Assembly: GCA_965217685.1 (NCBI GenBank)
Contig: CBDCIZ010000003.1
Coordinates: 2,108,001 to 2,172,000 of the forward strand
Origin: Aurantimonas sp965217685
GTDB taxonomy: Bacteria > Pseudomonadota > Alphaproteobacteria > Rhizobiales > Rhizobiaceae
Direction of reading: 5' to 3'
Length of the DNA stretch: 64,000 nt
This document shows, in pieces, positions 53,190 to 62,642 of this stretch (position 1 is the first letter of the stretch; each line of letters opens with the position of its first letter). The position numbers and the translations under genes are program-made. The notes under the pieces were generated by a model. The model did no database searches and was not told the DNA's origin. It saw nothing but the letters and a program-made list of their open reading frames with translations.

Positions 53190-54683
53190 ATGCAAGTTAC
53201 GGTGCGGCCGGCTCGGCCGAATGTTCTCTTGTTAATGACCGATCAGCAGAGGTTCGACGCACTGGGTTGCGCCGGAAACCCCCATATTCGAACACCCAAC
53301 CTCGATCGCTTGGCTGCCCAGGGCGCCATGTTCGAAACCTGCTACGTGCAGAATCCGATCTGCAGCCCATCACGAGCGAGCTTTGCCACAGGCCTTTATC
53401 CCCACAATCACGGCCTCTGGGCGAACGGTGTCGCCTTACCGACGGCCCTTCCGCTGATTTCCAAGGCTCTTGCTGACTCGGGATACGATTGCGGCATGGC
53501 GGGCAAACAGCATCTCGCGCCTTGCGCGTCAGGAGATGAGCCACGCCTCGACGATGGTTATCGGGTCTACAAGTGGTCGCACGATCCAATCCACCGCTCG
53601 CCCCTGAACAGCTACCACCGGTGGCTCGAACAACATCATCCGGACGTCTACACGAAACTTGTGAGCGGGCGTGCAGAGGAAACGGCAGAGGCGGGCAACG
53701 TCGCCAAGGGTCCGACAGTGGCCGATACCGTGCCTGTTGACGCGCATTACAGCCACTGGATCGCAGAAGAGGCCATCGCCTTCCTCTCGCAAGAACGCGA
53801 TCGCCCCTTCTATTTCATGGCCAACTTTTTCGATCCGCACCATCCGTTTGGCGCGCCCGAACCGTTCCGCGCGCTCTACGACGCCGCGACCTTGCCGCTT
53901 CCGGCGGGCAGCGCCGGCGAACTCGCGACGAAACCGGCCGTTCAGCGCGAATATTACGCCAAGTCCTACGGCGGAAACGCTCCAGGATTTGCTGAATACA
54001 GCGAAACGGAGCTGCGCGAGGCCAGAGCCGGCTACTATGCGATGGTGTCGATGATCGACGCCGAGGTCGGCCGCATCCTCGACGCGCTGGAAGCGACCGG
54101 TCAGGCCCAGGATACACTCGTCATCTTCACCAGCGATCACGGTGAGATGCTGGGCGACCATGCCATCATGCTTAAAGGCCCGATGCTGTACGAGCCGGTC
54201 GTGCGTGTGCCGCTGATCTTGTCATGGCCAAACCGAATTCGCGCGGGTCAGCAAGTTGATCATATCGTTCAGAACATCGATCTGACCGCGACGCTACTTG
54301 AGGCAGGAGGAGTATCCGGAGCGTTCGCGATGCAGGGGGAAAGCCTGATGCCGTTGATCGACGGCCTAAACGCTGGTCAAGACATCAAACATCGAGACTG
54401 GGCTCTCTGCGAGTACCGCGACAGTGGACACGGCGCGACACCTCCGGTTCACACGACGATGCTGCGATACGGCCATATGAAGCTTGTGGTTTGGCACGGC
54501 AGCCCCGCGACCACGAGGCCACGCGAGGGCGAGCTTTATGACTTGGCTGCCGATCCGGAGGAACGTGTCAATCTGTATCACGATCAGGCGCGCCGGGAGG
54601 ATCGCGAGCGAATGAAAGACATGCTGATTGATGTGCTCGAAGCGACGGAATGGCCGCGACCCAACAGGACCGCCGAATGGTAG
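53190..54683 (+). CDS. Cys-type sulfatase (formylglycine-dependent, arylsulfatase/choline-sulfatase superfamily)
   Basis: A 497-residue cytoplasmic-looking sulfatase without signal peptide. The activation motif CSPSR is present with Cys58 (NPICSPSRASFATGLYPHNHG), the residue oxidised to formylglycine. Metal-binding Asp lies in LLLMTDQQRFDALGCAGNPHIRTPNLD and in FTSDHGEMLGDHAIMLKGP, with the catalytic His/Lys neighbours. The superfamily also includes phosphonate monoester hydrolases and choline sulfatase. It is followed 45 bases later by an ABC uptake system and, 4.2 kb on, by the formylglycine-generating enzyme gene. A cytosolic enzyme fits import of an intact sulfate ester followed by hydrolysis. 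Confidence 0.9.
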   Translation: MQVTVRPARPNVLLLMTDQQRFDALGCAGNPHIRTPNLDRLAAQGAMFETCYVQNPICSPSRASFATGLYPHNHGLWANGVALPTALPLISKALADSGYDCGMAGKQHLAPCASGDEPRLDDGYRVYKWSHDPIHRSPLNSYHRWLEQHHPDVYTKLVSGRAEETAEAGNVAKGPTVADTVPVDAHYSHWIAEEAIAFLSQERDRPFYFMANFFDPHHPFGAPEPFRALYDAATLPLPAGSAGELATKPAVQREYYAKSYGGNAPGFAEYSETELREARAGYYAMVSMIDAEVGRILDALEATGQAQDTLVIFTSDHGEMLGDHAIMLKGPMLYEPVVRVPLILSWPNRIRAGQQVDHIVQNIDLTATLLEAGGVSGAFAMQGESLMPLIDGLNAGQDIKHRDWALCEYRDSGHGATPPVHTTMLRYGHMKLVVWHGSPATTRPREGELYDLAADPEERVNLYHDQARREDRERMKDMLIDVLEATEWPRPNRTAEW

Positions 54684-54728
54684 CGACACTCGGAAATTTC
54701 ATGTGAATTCAACCAAGGGAGGAAAGAA

Positions 54729-55844
54729 ATGACGCACCTGAATAGAAGCTACTGGTCAAGGCGCAGCGTGGTCGGATTGGCCAGCGCGCTCGGATTGGCT
54801 GCGCTGGTCGGACCGACGATGGCCACGGCGCAGGAGACCGTGGTCGTGGCCCATGCGGCAGGCATCAACGGCCAGGCGGTCGAAGCGATCCTGAAGGACT
54901 TCACCGCCGACACCGGCGCCGAGGCGACCGGCATCACCATGTCCGACACCGACTACGGCGCCAAGATGCAGCTCGCGGCACGAACCGGAAACGTCGATTT
55001 CGACGTCGCGCTCGGCATCGGAACAGACGTTTTCGCCCTGACGCAGGGCGACGGCATCTATGCTGATATCGACACAGGGAAGTGGGACAAAGCGACCCTT
55101 TCGGCCATGCAGGACGCGGGGCTTATCGAAGCCAACAACGCGGTCTCGCAGGACACGGCGGCGCTTCTCGTTTACGGGCCGGCGCTTGCCGACAACCCGC
55201 CGAAGACCTGGGGCGACTTCTTCGACGTCGACAAGTTTCCCGGCCGTCGCGGCATGGCCTCGGGCGGCTTGGGCGTGCCCATCGACATCGAATATGCGTT
55301 GATCGCGGGTGGTGCCGACCCGGCCAATCTATACCCGCTGGACCTCGACGCGGCCTTCGCGACACTCGACAAAATCGCCGGCAAGATCGTTCTATGGGAC
55401 AACGCGCCCAAGGGCATCCAGGACCTCCTGAATGGCGACACCGTCATGACATGGTCCTATGCTCCGGCCGCGCTGAGCGCCCTATCCTCCGGCCAGGACA
55501 TCAAGCTCGCGGCTCCTCCGGGAACGGCCGTCACGCGGCAACTCGGGGTGGTCATGGCCAAAGGTCCAAATGGAGCCGAGGCCGGACAGACTTTCTTCGA
55601 ATGGTGGTTCCGCCCGGAAAACCAGAAGAAATACACGGAGCTGACCAATTACGGCATCGTGGTGCCGTCCAAGGCGGTGCTGAAGCAGTTCACACCCGAA
55701 CAGTCGGCCTATATGCCGTTCTCTGGCGAGCACCCGGAGAACTACCGCACAATCGGCTACGACTACTACATCGCCAAAGGCGATCTCGGTCAAAGCAACC
55801 TGGCCCTCACCCTCAACCGGTGGAACGAGTTTCGTGCCCGGTGA
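54729..55844 (+). CDS. ABC transporter substrate-binding protein (PotD-like)
   Basis: A 371-residue exported protein. The N-terminus SRRSVVGLASALGLAALVG carries a twin-arginine signal, so it probably folds in the cytoplasm before export. The mature part resembles the polyamine/iron-type binding proteins (TVVVAHAAGINGQAVEAILKDFTADTGAEATGITMS, later WDNAPKGIQDLLNGDTVMTWSYAPAALSAL). GGAGG ribosome-binding site. It is followed by fused permease and ATPase genes in one operon with the sulfatase. The ligand is unknown; a charged sulfated compound is suggested by context. Confidence 0.88.
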   Translation: MTHLNRSYWSRRSVVGLASALGLAALVGPTMATAQETVVVAHAAGINGQAVEAILKDFTADTGAEATGITMSDTDYGAKMQLAARTGNVDFDVALGIGTDVFALTQGDGIYADIDTGKWDKATLSAMQDAGLIEANNAVSQDTAALLVYGPALADNPPKTWGDFFDVDKFPGRRGMASGGLGVPIDIEYALIAGGADPANLYPLDLDAAFATLDKIAGKIVLWDNAPKGIQDLLNGDTVMTWSYAPAALSALSSGQDIKLAAPPGTAVTRQLGVVMAKGPNGAEAGQTFFEWWFRPENQKKYTELTNYGIVVPSKAVLKQFTPEQSAYMPFSGEHPENYRTIGYDYYIAKGDLGQSNLALTLNRWNEFRAR

Positions 55845-57618
55845 CGATGGTTGCCCAACCTTGACCGTCACACGAACTGGCAGGCAGGCGCGCTCTCAGC
55901 GCCTGCCTCGTCTGCGCATGGCTTTGCGCAACCCCATCCTGCTGGGTCTGCCAGCCCTGATCTTCGTCGGCGTGTTCGCGATCTGGCCGCTGGTGGACTT
56001 TCTGTTTCTTGCCCTGACGGATAAGGGCACGTTTTCGCTGATCCAGTTCCAGCGGCTTCTGGCAAGCACGACCTTCTTCGTCGTGCTGGGCCGTACGCTG
56101 CTTGCGGCCGTCACGGTAACGCTGATCTGCCTCGCGCTCGCCTATCCGATGGCCTACGCACTGACCAAGGCAAGAGGTGAGTTGAAGGCGGCGATGATCG
56201 GCCTGATCGTGTTGCCGTATCTCACCTCGGTCATCGTGCGCACCTATGCCTGGGCCGCGCTCCTGGCGATCGAGGGCCCTGTCAACGACATCCTGACCGG
56301 CCTCGGTGTTCTGTCCGAACCAATGTTACTCGGTCATAGCGACTTTGGCACCTATATCGGGATGATCCACATCCTGTTGCCGATCGCGGTCCTGACGCTT
56401 TGGTCGGGGCTGGAGAAGATCGACCCGCTCCAGCGCGTGGTTGCCACAAGCCTCGGCGCATCGCGAGTGGAGGCGTTCACGACCGTCTTCCTGCCCCAAT
56501 CGGCCGGAGGTTTGGCCTCCGCCGCGTCGCTTGTCTATATCCTCGCACTCGGCGCTTACGTTATCCCGGCAACACTCGGCGGCACGCGAGGACTTTTGTT
56601 CGCCCAGCTTGTCGCCGAACAAGCGACGGCGCTGCTGAACTGGAACCTGTCCGGCGCAATGGCAGTCGTCATGCTGGCGGCCGCGGCCTTGCCCCCGCTT
56701 ATCTTCGCCGGTCTTCGGCATCTGCGTTCTCGCGCTCGCGGCGGGCGGGCCATAGGACATGGCCAAGCCTTCGTCGCCCGACAATTCCAGCCGATTCTTG
56801 ACCGTCTGCCCGAGGGCCTTTGGACCTGGGGCTGGCGGGTCGGCACAGGTACAGTCCTTGCCTTCCTGCTCCTTCCCGAGATCGTCGTGTTCGCGTTCTC
56901 CTTGGGCCCGGAGCGCCAGATCACCTTCCCGCCGGCCTATTTCACCCTGGACGGCTATGTCTCGACCCTGAGCGACCCGTCGTGGATGGAGCCGCTGAAA
57001 CGCTCGAGCATCTATGCCTTTTTCGATGCGATCATCGCCACCGCGTTGGGCGCGCTGGCAGCCTACGGGTTCGCCCGCGGGCGCGCCATCTGGGCGGCGG
57101 TCGGCACTGCGCTCCTCGTCGTGCCCGTCGTCTTGCCCGAGATCGTCATCGCGATCAGTTACTTCATCTTTGCCAATCGCCTCGGGCTGGCCGGTACGGC
57201 CGAGGGCATTGTCCTTGGACAGGCGGCTGCCGCAGTCGGTCTGGTGGTCGTCATCCTTTCGACGATTGTGCGTCAGGTCGACGTCAATCTCGAATATGCC
57301 GCGCAAATGTGCGGCGCCTCGCGAGCGCGAGTCCTGCGCGAGATCGTGCTGCCGCTGATTGCGCCGGGACTGGTCGTTGCTTTCCTCTACGGCTTCCTTC
57401 ATGCCTTCGACAATCTCGTCCTTCCGCTGTTCATCGCCGGGACCAACGACACCATTCCGGTTCGCATGTTCCTCGCGCTGCAGGAGGAACTGACCTCAGC
57501 TCCAGCGGTCGTTGCCTCGATCCTGATCGCCGTGCTGGTTGCGGGTTTGACGACGGCCTTGATCCTGGCTCGCACCACGTCCCTTCGCATTCCGCTACTC
57601 GGCGGGCGACCAGGCTGA
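55834..57618 (+). CDS. fused double ABC-transporter permease
   Basis: Up to 594 residues from the GTG at 55834 (overlapping the binding-protein gene); an ATG at 55918 is a sound alternative beginning MALRNPILLG. It contains two permease domains in one chain. Domain 1 (residues about 30-310) has the EAA loop SLGASRVEAFTTVFLPQSAGG. Domain 2 (about 330-590) has the EAA loop MCGASRARVLREIVLPLIAPG. Each has about six helices. Such tandem permeases are known in iron and phosphonate systems; the two halves together form the whole channel. Partner of the ATPase at 57621. Confidence 0.88.
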   Translation: MPGDDGCPTLTVTRTGRQARSQRLPRLRMALRNPILLGLPALIFVGVFAIWPLVDFLFLALTDKGTFSLIQFQRLLASTTFFVVLGRTLLAAVTVTLICLALAYPMAYALTKARGELKAAMIGLIVLPYLTSVIVRTYAWAALLAIEGPVNDILTGLGVLSEPMLLGHSDFGTYIGMIHILLPIAVLTLWSGLEKIDPLQRVVATSLGASRVEAFTTVFLPQSAGGLASAASLVYILALGAYVIPATLGGTRGLLFAQLVAEQATALLNWNLSGAMAVVMLAAAALPPLIFAGLRHLRSRARGGRAIGHGQAFVARQFQPILDRLPEGLWTWGWRVGTGTVLAFLLLPEIVVFAFSLGPERQITFPPAYFTLDGYVSTLSDPSWMEPLKRSSIYAFFDAIIATALGALAAYGFARGRAIWAAVGTALLVVPVVLPEIVIAISYFIFANRLGLAGTAEGIVLGQAAAAVGLVVVILSTIVRQVDVNLEYAAQMCGASRARVLREIVLPLIAPGLVVAFLYGFLHAFDNLVLPLFIAGTNDTIPVRMFLALQEELTSAPAVVASILIAVLVAGLTTALILARTTSLRIPLLGGRPG

Positions 57619-57620
57619 TC

Positions 57621-58712
57621 ATGGCTAGCAATATGGCAAACAGAATCGACTTCGTTCGGCTGGAGGGAATTTCCAAAGCTTACGGCAGCGTGGTGGCCCT
57701 CGACGGCGTCACCCTTGACGTTGCAGAGGGCGAGTTCCTGACTCTGCTCGGCCCGAGCGGCAGCGGCAAGACCACCTGCCTTCGCGCCATCGCCGGGATG
57801 ATGACGCCTGACAGCGGGCGCTTGCTGATCGCCGGCCGAGACGTTTCGGCCGTGCCGATGAACCGGCGCAACATCGGCATGGTCTTTCAGAATTATTCGC
57901 TGTTCCCGCACCTGTCGGTCGCGCAGAACGTCGGGTACCCCTTGCGCGTGCGCCGGGTGTCGCCGGCGGAGGCTGATCGGCGGGTCGATGAGGCATTGGA
58001 GCTGGTACGTCTCAACGGATACGGCGCTCGCAGGCCGAGCGAGCTTTCCGGCGGTCAGCAGCAGCGGGTGGCTCTCGCACGCGCCCTTGTCTTTCAGCCA
58101 GACGTCCTGCTGCTCGATGAGCCGCTGTCGGCCCTCGACCGTGTCTTGCGTGAGGAGATGCAGCTGGAATTACGGCGCATTCATCGCGAGATCGGCACGA
58201 CCATGATCTGTGTAACGCATGACCGTTCCGAAGCGTTGACCATGTCGGACCGTATCGTGGTGATGCGCTCCGGACGGATCGTTCAGGATGCGTCGCCCGA
58301 GACGATTTATCTCAATTCGGGATCGCGCTTCGTCGCGGAGTTTCTCGGCGAGGTGAACATTCTGCCGATGAGCCGCGACGCGGAGAATTCAGTCCTTAAG
58401 GACGCAGCCGGGCGTCGAATTGTCGTTGGTTCAACTCAAGAAATGCCCCCCGGCCCGGTCGATATCGTCGTACGGGTCGAGCATGTGGGCCTGACCGTCG
58501 CCTCCGACGCCGATGTGGAGGGGGATGATTGGCGCGGCAAGGTGACGGAAGCACTGTTTCTGGGCGACGCGGTACGCTTCGTAGTCGACTGCGCGCCACA
58601 CGTCATCACGGCTCGCCTGCCTCTAGAACGTGCCAGGGGTATCGGCCTTGGCGACTCGGTCGTTGTCGACCTTGCGCTCGAACCGCCTATGGTATTTCCA
58701 GGTAAGGCGTGA
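57621..58712 (+). CDS. ABC-transporter ATP-binding protein (PotA/FbpC-like)
   Basis: A 363-residue ATPase. Walker A GPSGSGKTT, Q-loop FQNYSLFPHLSV, signature LSGGQQQRVALARAL, Walker B VLLLDEPLSALDRVL and H-loop VTHDRSEALTMSD are all present. A C-terminal TOBE-type domain (residues about 240-363) probably senses ligand or regulates. It follows the fused permease by 2 bases. With the binding protein and permease it completes the first importer of the sulfatase locus. The 208 bases after it (58713-58920) contain no clear terminator. Confidence 0.92.
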   Translation: MASNMANRIDFVRLEGISKAYGSVVALDGVTLDVAEGEFLTLLGPSGSGKTTCLRAIAGMMTPDSGRLLIAGRDVSAVPMNRRNIGMVFQNYSLFPHLSVAQNVGYPLRVRRVSPAEADRRVDEALELVRLNGYGARRPSELSGGQQQRVALARALVFQPDVLLLDEPLSALDRVLREEMQLELRRIHREIGTTMICVTHDRSEALTMSDRIVVMRSGRIVQDASPETIYLNSGSRFVAEFLGEVNILPMSRDAENSVLKDAAGRRIVVGSTQEMPPGPVDIVVRVEHVGLTVASDADVEGDDWRGKVTEALFLGDAVRFVVDCAPHVITARLPLERARGIGLGDSVVVDLALEPPMVFPGKA

Positions 58713-58920
58713 AGAGACATCGGTCGCCTTCAGACCTAGGCGATGCCGGCAATTGAAGATAAAGCAAAATCGATTTCGTTGACGAAGGATGCTGCATCGC
58801 TTCGTTTCGGCCAAGCGAACGGACCGGCTTGATACCAAGTGACCGGCAAGAAAAAGGGCTGTAAAGCCTGTATCCTCTATCGTTCTCGATTTTTCTAAAC
58901 AGCCAAGGAAAATATTTGCG

Positions 58921-59877
58921 ATGGGTTGTTGTTCAGCTCCGACAATCGATCGACCGAATTTGGACGAGGCCCCAGCAACCACAACTAACGGTCTTCCGGC
59001 TGCGGTTCATGCCATCGCCCAGTCCGATTCATCGGAACGCGTTGCCTTTGACGGTGGCCCAAGCCACGTCGGCACTCATAGACCTGAAATACCCCTCGAC
59101 GGAGAGGGCGGCGTTCGGAGGGTAAAACTTCGGCCATTCTTCGTCGATGTCGGACCGGTGACGAATGCTCGGTTCGCGGCGTTCGTTGTGGCAACCGGAT
59201 ATAAAACCGAGTCGGAGCGCTATGGTTGGGGACCCGTCTTCGCAGGGCTTGTGCCGGAGGCGGAGCGAGTTCCGTCCCACCCGGCAACGCCTTGGTGGGT
59301 GATGCGGGACGGTGCATGTTGGCACTCGCCCGAGGGTCCAGGCAGCAGTGTTGACAATCGCGCCGACCATCCGGTGGTGCATGTTTCCTGGGAGGACGCG
59401 AACGCTTTTGCGTCCTGGGCCGATGGGCGACTTCCAACCGAAGCGGAATGGGAGCACGCCGCACGCGGCAAAATGGAGGGCGACGCACGCTTTCCGTGGG
59501 GCGAACGAGAGCCGAACGATACCGATTTCACGCCAGCAAATATCTGGCAAGGTCGCTTTCCCAGTCTGAATAGTTGCGTCGATGGTTGGTTCGGCACCTC
59601 GCCTGTCGGCGCGTTTCCGTCAAATGCTGCTGGCCTTTACGACATGACCGGTAATGTCTGGGAGTGGACAGCTGATGCATTCAGGATTCGCTCTCTCACG
59701 AACATTGCCAAGGCGCGGAACAAGGAAGCACGCGAGACGAGCCAGAGGGTGATGAAAGGCGGCAGTTTTCTCTGCCACAAAAGCTATTGCTATCGCTATC
59801 GCATCGCCGCTCGTTCGGGAACCGTTCCGAACAGCGCCTCAAGCAATACCGGGTTTCGCGTGTTCTATGACACATAA
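58921..59877 (+). CDS. formylglycine-generating enzyme (sulfatase-modifying factor)
   Basis: A 318-residue FGE-sulfatase-domain protein. The two active-site cysteines are Cys285 and Cys290 in GGSFLCHKSYCYRYRIAARS, the same spacing as in SUMF1. Other hallmarks: the N-terminal FFVDVGPVTNARFAAFV, RLPTEAEWEHAARG and AAGLYDMTGNVWEWTADAF. It binds copper and oxidises the sulfatase motif cysteine to formylglycine using O2. The CSPSR of the sulfatase at 53190 is its obvious substrate. The N-terminus begins MGCCSAP. It overlaps the convergent LysR gene by 13 bases at the 3' ends. Confidence 0.93.
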   Translation: MGCCSAPTIDRPNLDEAPATTTNGLPAAVHAIAQSDSSERVAFDGGPSHVGTHRPEIPLDGEGGVRRVKLRPFFVDVGPVTNARFAAFVVATGYKTESERYGWGPVFAGLVPEAERVPSHPATPWWVMRDGACWHSPEGPGSSVDNRADHPVVHVSWEDANAFASWADGRLPTEAEWEHAARGKMEGDARFPWGEREPNDTDFTPANIWQGRFPSLNSCVDGWFGTSPVGAFPSNAAGLYDMTGNVWEWTADAFRIRSLTNIAKARNKEARETSQRVMKGGSFLCHKSYCYRYRIAARSGTVPNSASSNTGFRVFYDT

Positions 59878-60812
59878 AGGCGCGCGTCGTTCTCCCCGGC
59901 GCGAAATGTCGGACCGGGGTAGTGGAAGTCGTGATAAAGCTTCTCGCAGGCAGATCGACAATAGGTGACGAAGAGCTTGGCGGGAGCCGATGTTGCCGCG
60001 TCTCGAAGCGTATGAAGACCTGAGATGTGCTGGGCCGACAACGGATCCGGGCCCAGGCTATGAACGTCGTGCCGCGCGAAGAGGTCGCGCGAAATTGCCG
60101 AGGTCGAGATCAGGAAGCGTGTTTGGCGCACAACCTCCAGAGTGCTCAGCGTCGTATTGGTGCTCATGGCGTAGGTGCGACCTGTCACCTGCCACTGAGC
60201 CGGGTCATGATCAAACTCGAATTTGTGTTTGATCCAGAAGTATTCGGCAAGAGTCTCCGGCGTAAGAACGCCGGGGTGTTCGCGAAGCGGATGGTCGGTG
60301 GCGCAGTAAACCGAATAGCCGGCGCGTAGCATGGGCTGGAATTGAATACGCCCCAAACGTTCGTGTCGTGGCAAAGCAATTCCGTATGAGAGGTCGTAAT
60401 CACCGGCAGCAAGGCCAGCCAACCGCGCCTCGCTGCCAATTACGTCAAGCCGAAGGCGGATATTTGGATGCTTTTTTAAAAAGCCCTCCAAAATGCACGG
60501 TAGAACGGCGTTGCCCCAGGAATCCCCGGCGCAGATACTAAGCGAATGGCGACCGCCGATACCTTCGTAATCAATGCGTTCCTCTGCGGTTCTCAGAATT
60601 CGTAATGCGCGGTTTGCATGGTCGTAAAGGATGCGTCCGGTCTCTGTCAGCTGCATACCACCCGAGCCACGGTTAAACAGGCTCGTCCGATAACGGTACT
60701 CCAGCTGAGAAATCGTTCTCGATAGAGTGGGTTGTGACATGTTCAGCGACTTTGCCGCCCGCGAAACATTGCCGAGATCTGCAACCGCGAGGAAACGCGC
60801 AAATTCTTCCAT
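59865..60812 (-). CDS. LysR-type transcriptional regulator
   Basis: A 315-residue protein. The ATG at 60812 is chosen because AGGA precedes it at a normal distance and MEEFARFLAVADLGNVSRAAKSLNMSQPTLSRTISQLE is the standard LysR start; longer in-frame starts exist. The effector domain includes ICAGDSWGNAVLPCILEGFLKKHPNIRLRLD. It is divergent from the sugar-type ABC operon, 98 bases away, with a 13-bp palindrome in the gap. It probably regulates that transporter and perhaps responds to the imported ligand. Confidence 0.9.
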   Translation of the reverse strand: MEEFARFLAVADLGNVSRAAKSLNMSQPTLSRTISQLEYRYRTSLFNRGSGGMQLTETGRILYDHANRALRILRTAEERIDYEGIGGRHSLSICAGDSWGNAVLPCILEGFLKKHPNIRLRLDVIGSEARLAGLAAGDYDLSYGIALPRHERLGRIQFQPMLRAGYSVYCATDHPLREHPGVLTPETLAEYFWIKHKFEFDHDPAQWQVTGRTYAMSTNTTLSTLEVVRQTRFLISTSAISRDLFARHDVHSLGPDPLSAQHISGLHTLRDAATSAPAKLFVTYCRSACEKLYHDFHYPGPTFRAGENDARLYVS

Positions 60813-60835
60813 GATGTCTTTCCTATAGCGAATTT

Positions 60836-60848
60836 GCATAACGTATGC
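60836..60848. promoter_or_regulatory. palindrome GCATA-ACG-TATGC in the LysR/ABC intergenic region
   Basis: A perfect 5-bp inverted repeat with a 3-base centre, 63 bases before the permease start and 23 bases upstream of the LysR start. It has the T-N11-A-like symmetry expected of a LysR binding site. Probable operator of the divergent pair. Confidence 0.5.
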
Positions 60849-60910
60849 GTTTTCAGCATTGGACGCCATGGTTTGCCGGCGCCAATCTCCAACGCGGGAG
60901 GATGTTAGAA

Positions 60911-61795
60911 ATGCGCGCAAGCCGCCTTCGGGGTTACGGCTTTTACGTCGTGCCGACATTCGCGGCTCTGGCGACCATCACAGTCGTGCCGCTCATCAGC
61001 ACTTTCGTCGTCAGCCTCTTCATCATCGACATCACGTCCGGCCTACCACCCAGATGGCAGGGCTTCTATAACTACGTGTCTCTGTTCTCGGATACGCGGT
61101 TTTTGAACTCGGTCGTCGTGACAGCTGAACTGATTTTTATCCCGGTCGCCTTGCAGATATTTTTTGGTCTTACTTTGGCGATTTGTCTTCGAGAAAAACT
61201 ATTGGGAACGCGTTGGATGCGCGTTTTGTTTTTGCTTCCTGCAGTCATTCCGCCGGCGGTTAGTGGCCTTGTCTGGAAACTTTTCGTCATCCCGGGTGCG
61301 GGCGGTCTTGCCTGGATGTCCAGCTTGCTTGGTACCAATCTCGATTTTGATCTCCTGAGTATGCCAGGAACAGCCTTGGCAACCGTCATTGCAGCATCGA
61401 CCTGGATCGGAACGCCATTCGTCGCCCTGATTCTTCTTTCCGGCATCGAGACCATCAGTCGAGATCAATATGAGTCCGCGACCCTCGATGGCGCGAGCTG
61501 GTTGCAGACGCACCGGTACATCTCGATCCCCACCCTCGCGCCGATCATCCGAACGGTTGTGGTGTTTCGTATTCTCGAGGCTCTGGCAATTTTTCCAGTC
61601 ATATTTGTGCTGACCGGAGGCGGGCCCGGAGGCGCGACCGAACCGGTCAACTATTACGCGTACATCTCTGGCTTCGACTACCTCCAGATCGATTACGCAG
61701 CCTCGATGATCGTGCTGTTTTTCCTCGTGATGATGGCGCTGTGCTCACCATTCCTGGTGCAAATCGCGCGCTCGAATGAAGGTGCGGCACGATGA
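60911..61795 (+). CDS. sugar-type ABC-transporter permease (MalF/UgpA-like)
   Basis: A 294-residue membrane protein from the ATG at 60911, nine bases after GGGAGG; an ATG at 60902 is too close to that site. Six hydrophobic segments and the inner-membrane EAA loop (YESATLDGASWLQTHRYISIPTLAPII) mark it as the first permease of a carbohydrate CUT1-type importer. It overlaps the next permease by 4 bases. Confidence 0.9.
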   Translation: MRASRLRGYGFYVVPTFAALATITVVPLISTFVVSLFIIDITSGLPPRWQGFYNYVSLFSDTRFLNSVVVTAELIFIPVALQIFFGLTLAICLREKLLGTRWMRVLFLLPAVIPPAVSGLVWKLFVIPGAGGLAWMSSLLGTNLDFDLLSMPGTALATVIAASTWIGTPFVALILLSGIETISRDQYESATLDGASWLQTHRYISIPTLAPIIRTVVVFRILEALAIFPVIFVLTGGGPGGATEPVNYYAYISGFDYLQIDYAASMIVLFFLVMMALCSPFLVQIARSNEGAAR

Positions 61796-62613
61796 TCTTG
61801 TCACGCGCTGAAAAGCTGTTTTGCTACGCCATCACGTATCTTTTTGCCCTTTTCCTTCTGGCGCCAATTGTTTGGATGCTGTCCACGTCGTTCAAGGGTC
61901 AGCTCGCGATCTTCGCGCAGCCTCCGCGGCTGTTCGCTCATTTTACGATTCAGAACTATACGGATGTCCTCACCGATCCCCAGTTTACTCATGCGTTTTG
62001 GAACTCGGTCCTGATATCGTCCGGAACGGTCGTCGTGTCCATTCTGCTGGCCGTTCCTGCCGCCTATGGCATTTCGCATTTAACGGGAGGGCGGCGAGCC
62101 GGCTTCTTGTCCTGGGTGCTGCTGGTGCGGGCTGCACCGGGAATGATCTACGTCCTTCCTTATTACCTAGCGTATAGCCAGCTGGGTTTGATCGACACGC
62201 GCGCCGGGCTGATCCTGATCAATTCCGTTTTCACCGTTCCTCTCGCGATCTGGATCGTTATCCCTTTCTTCGACGCCATACCCCGAGAGATTGAAGAAGC
62301 TGGCATCATCGACGGCGCCACTCGGTTCCAGACTATGACACGCATCGCGATACCGTTGGCGGCACCGGGGATCGCTTCGACTGCCATCCTCGTCTTCATT
62401 TTCGCTTGGAACGAGTTCCTGTTTGCGCTCACGCTTACGCGTTTCAATGCACGGACGGCATCGATCTCAATCCTCAATTACATGGCATACGAAGGCACGG
62501 AATGGGGAAAGGTGGCGGCCGCTGGCACGCTGATCCTGTTGCCTGTGCTTTGCTTCTCGATCCTCATCCGCAAGTACCTTGTCCAGACCACGGCGGGTGG
62601 CGTGAAAGGATAA
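61792..62613 (+). CDS. sugar-type ABC-transporter permease (MalG/UgpE-like)
   Basis: A 273-residue protein with six hydrophobic segments and the conserved EAA loop EIEEAGIIDGATRFQTMTRIAIPLAAPGI. Further family marks are FAWNEFLFALTLTRF near the C-terminus. It pairs with the MalF-like permease to form the membrane channel. Overlap of start and stop (ATGA) indicates coupled translation. Confidence 0.92.
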   Translation: MILSRAEKLFCYAITYLFALFLLAPIVWMLSTSFKGQLAIFAQPPRLFAHFTIQNYTDVLTDPQFTHAFWNSVLISSGTVVVSILLAVPAAYGISHLTGGRRAGFLSWVLLVRAAPGMIYVLPYYLAYSQLGLIDTRAGLILINSVFTVPLAIWIVIPFFDAIPREIEEAGIIDGATRFQTMTRIAIPLAAPGIASTAILVFIFAWNEFLFALTLTRFNARTASISILNYMAYEGTEWGKVAAAGTLILLPVLCFSILIRKYLVQTTAGGVKG

Positions 62614-62642
62614 ATTCTGTAAAGCAACCGGGAGGAACGACA

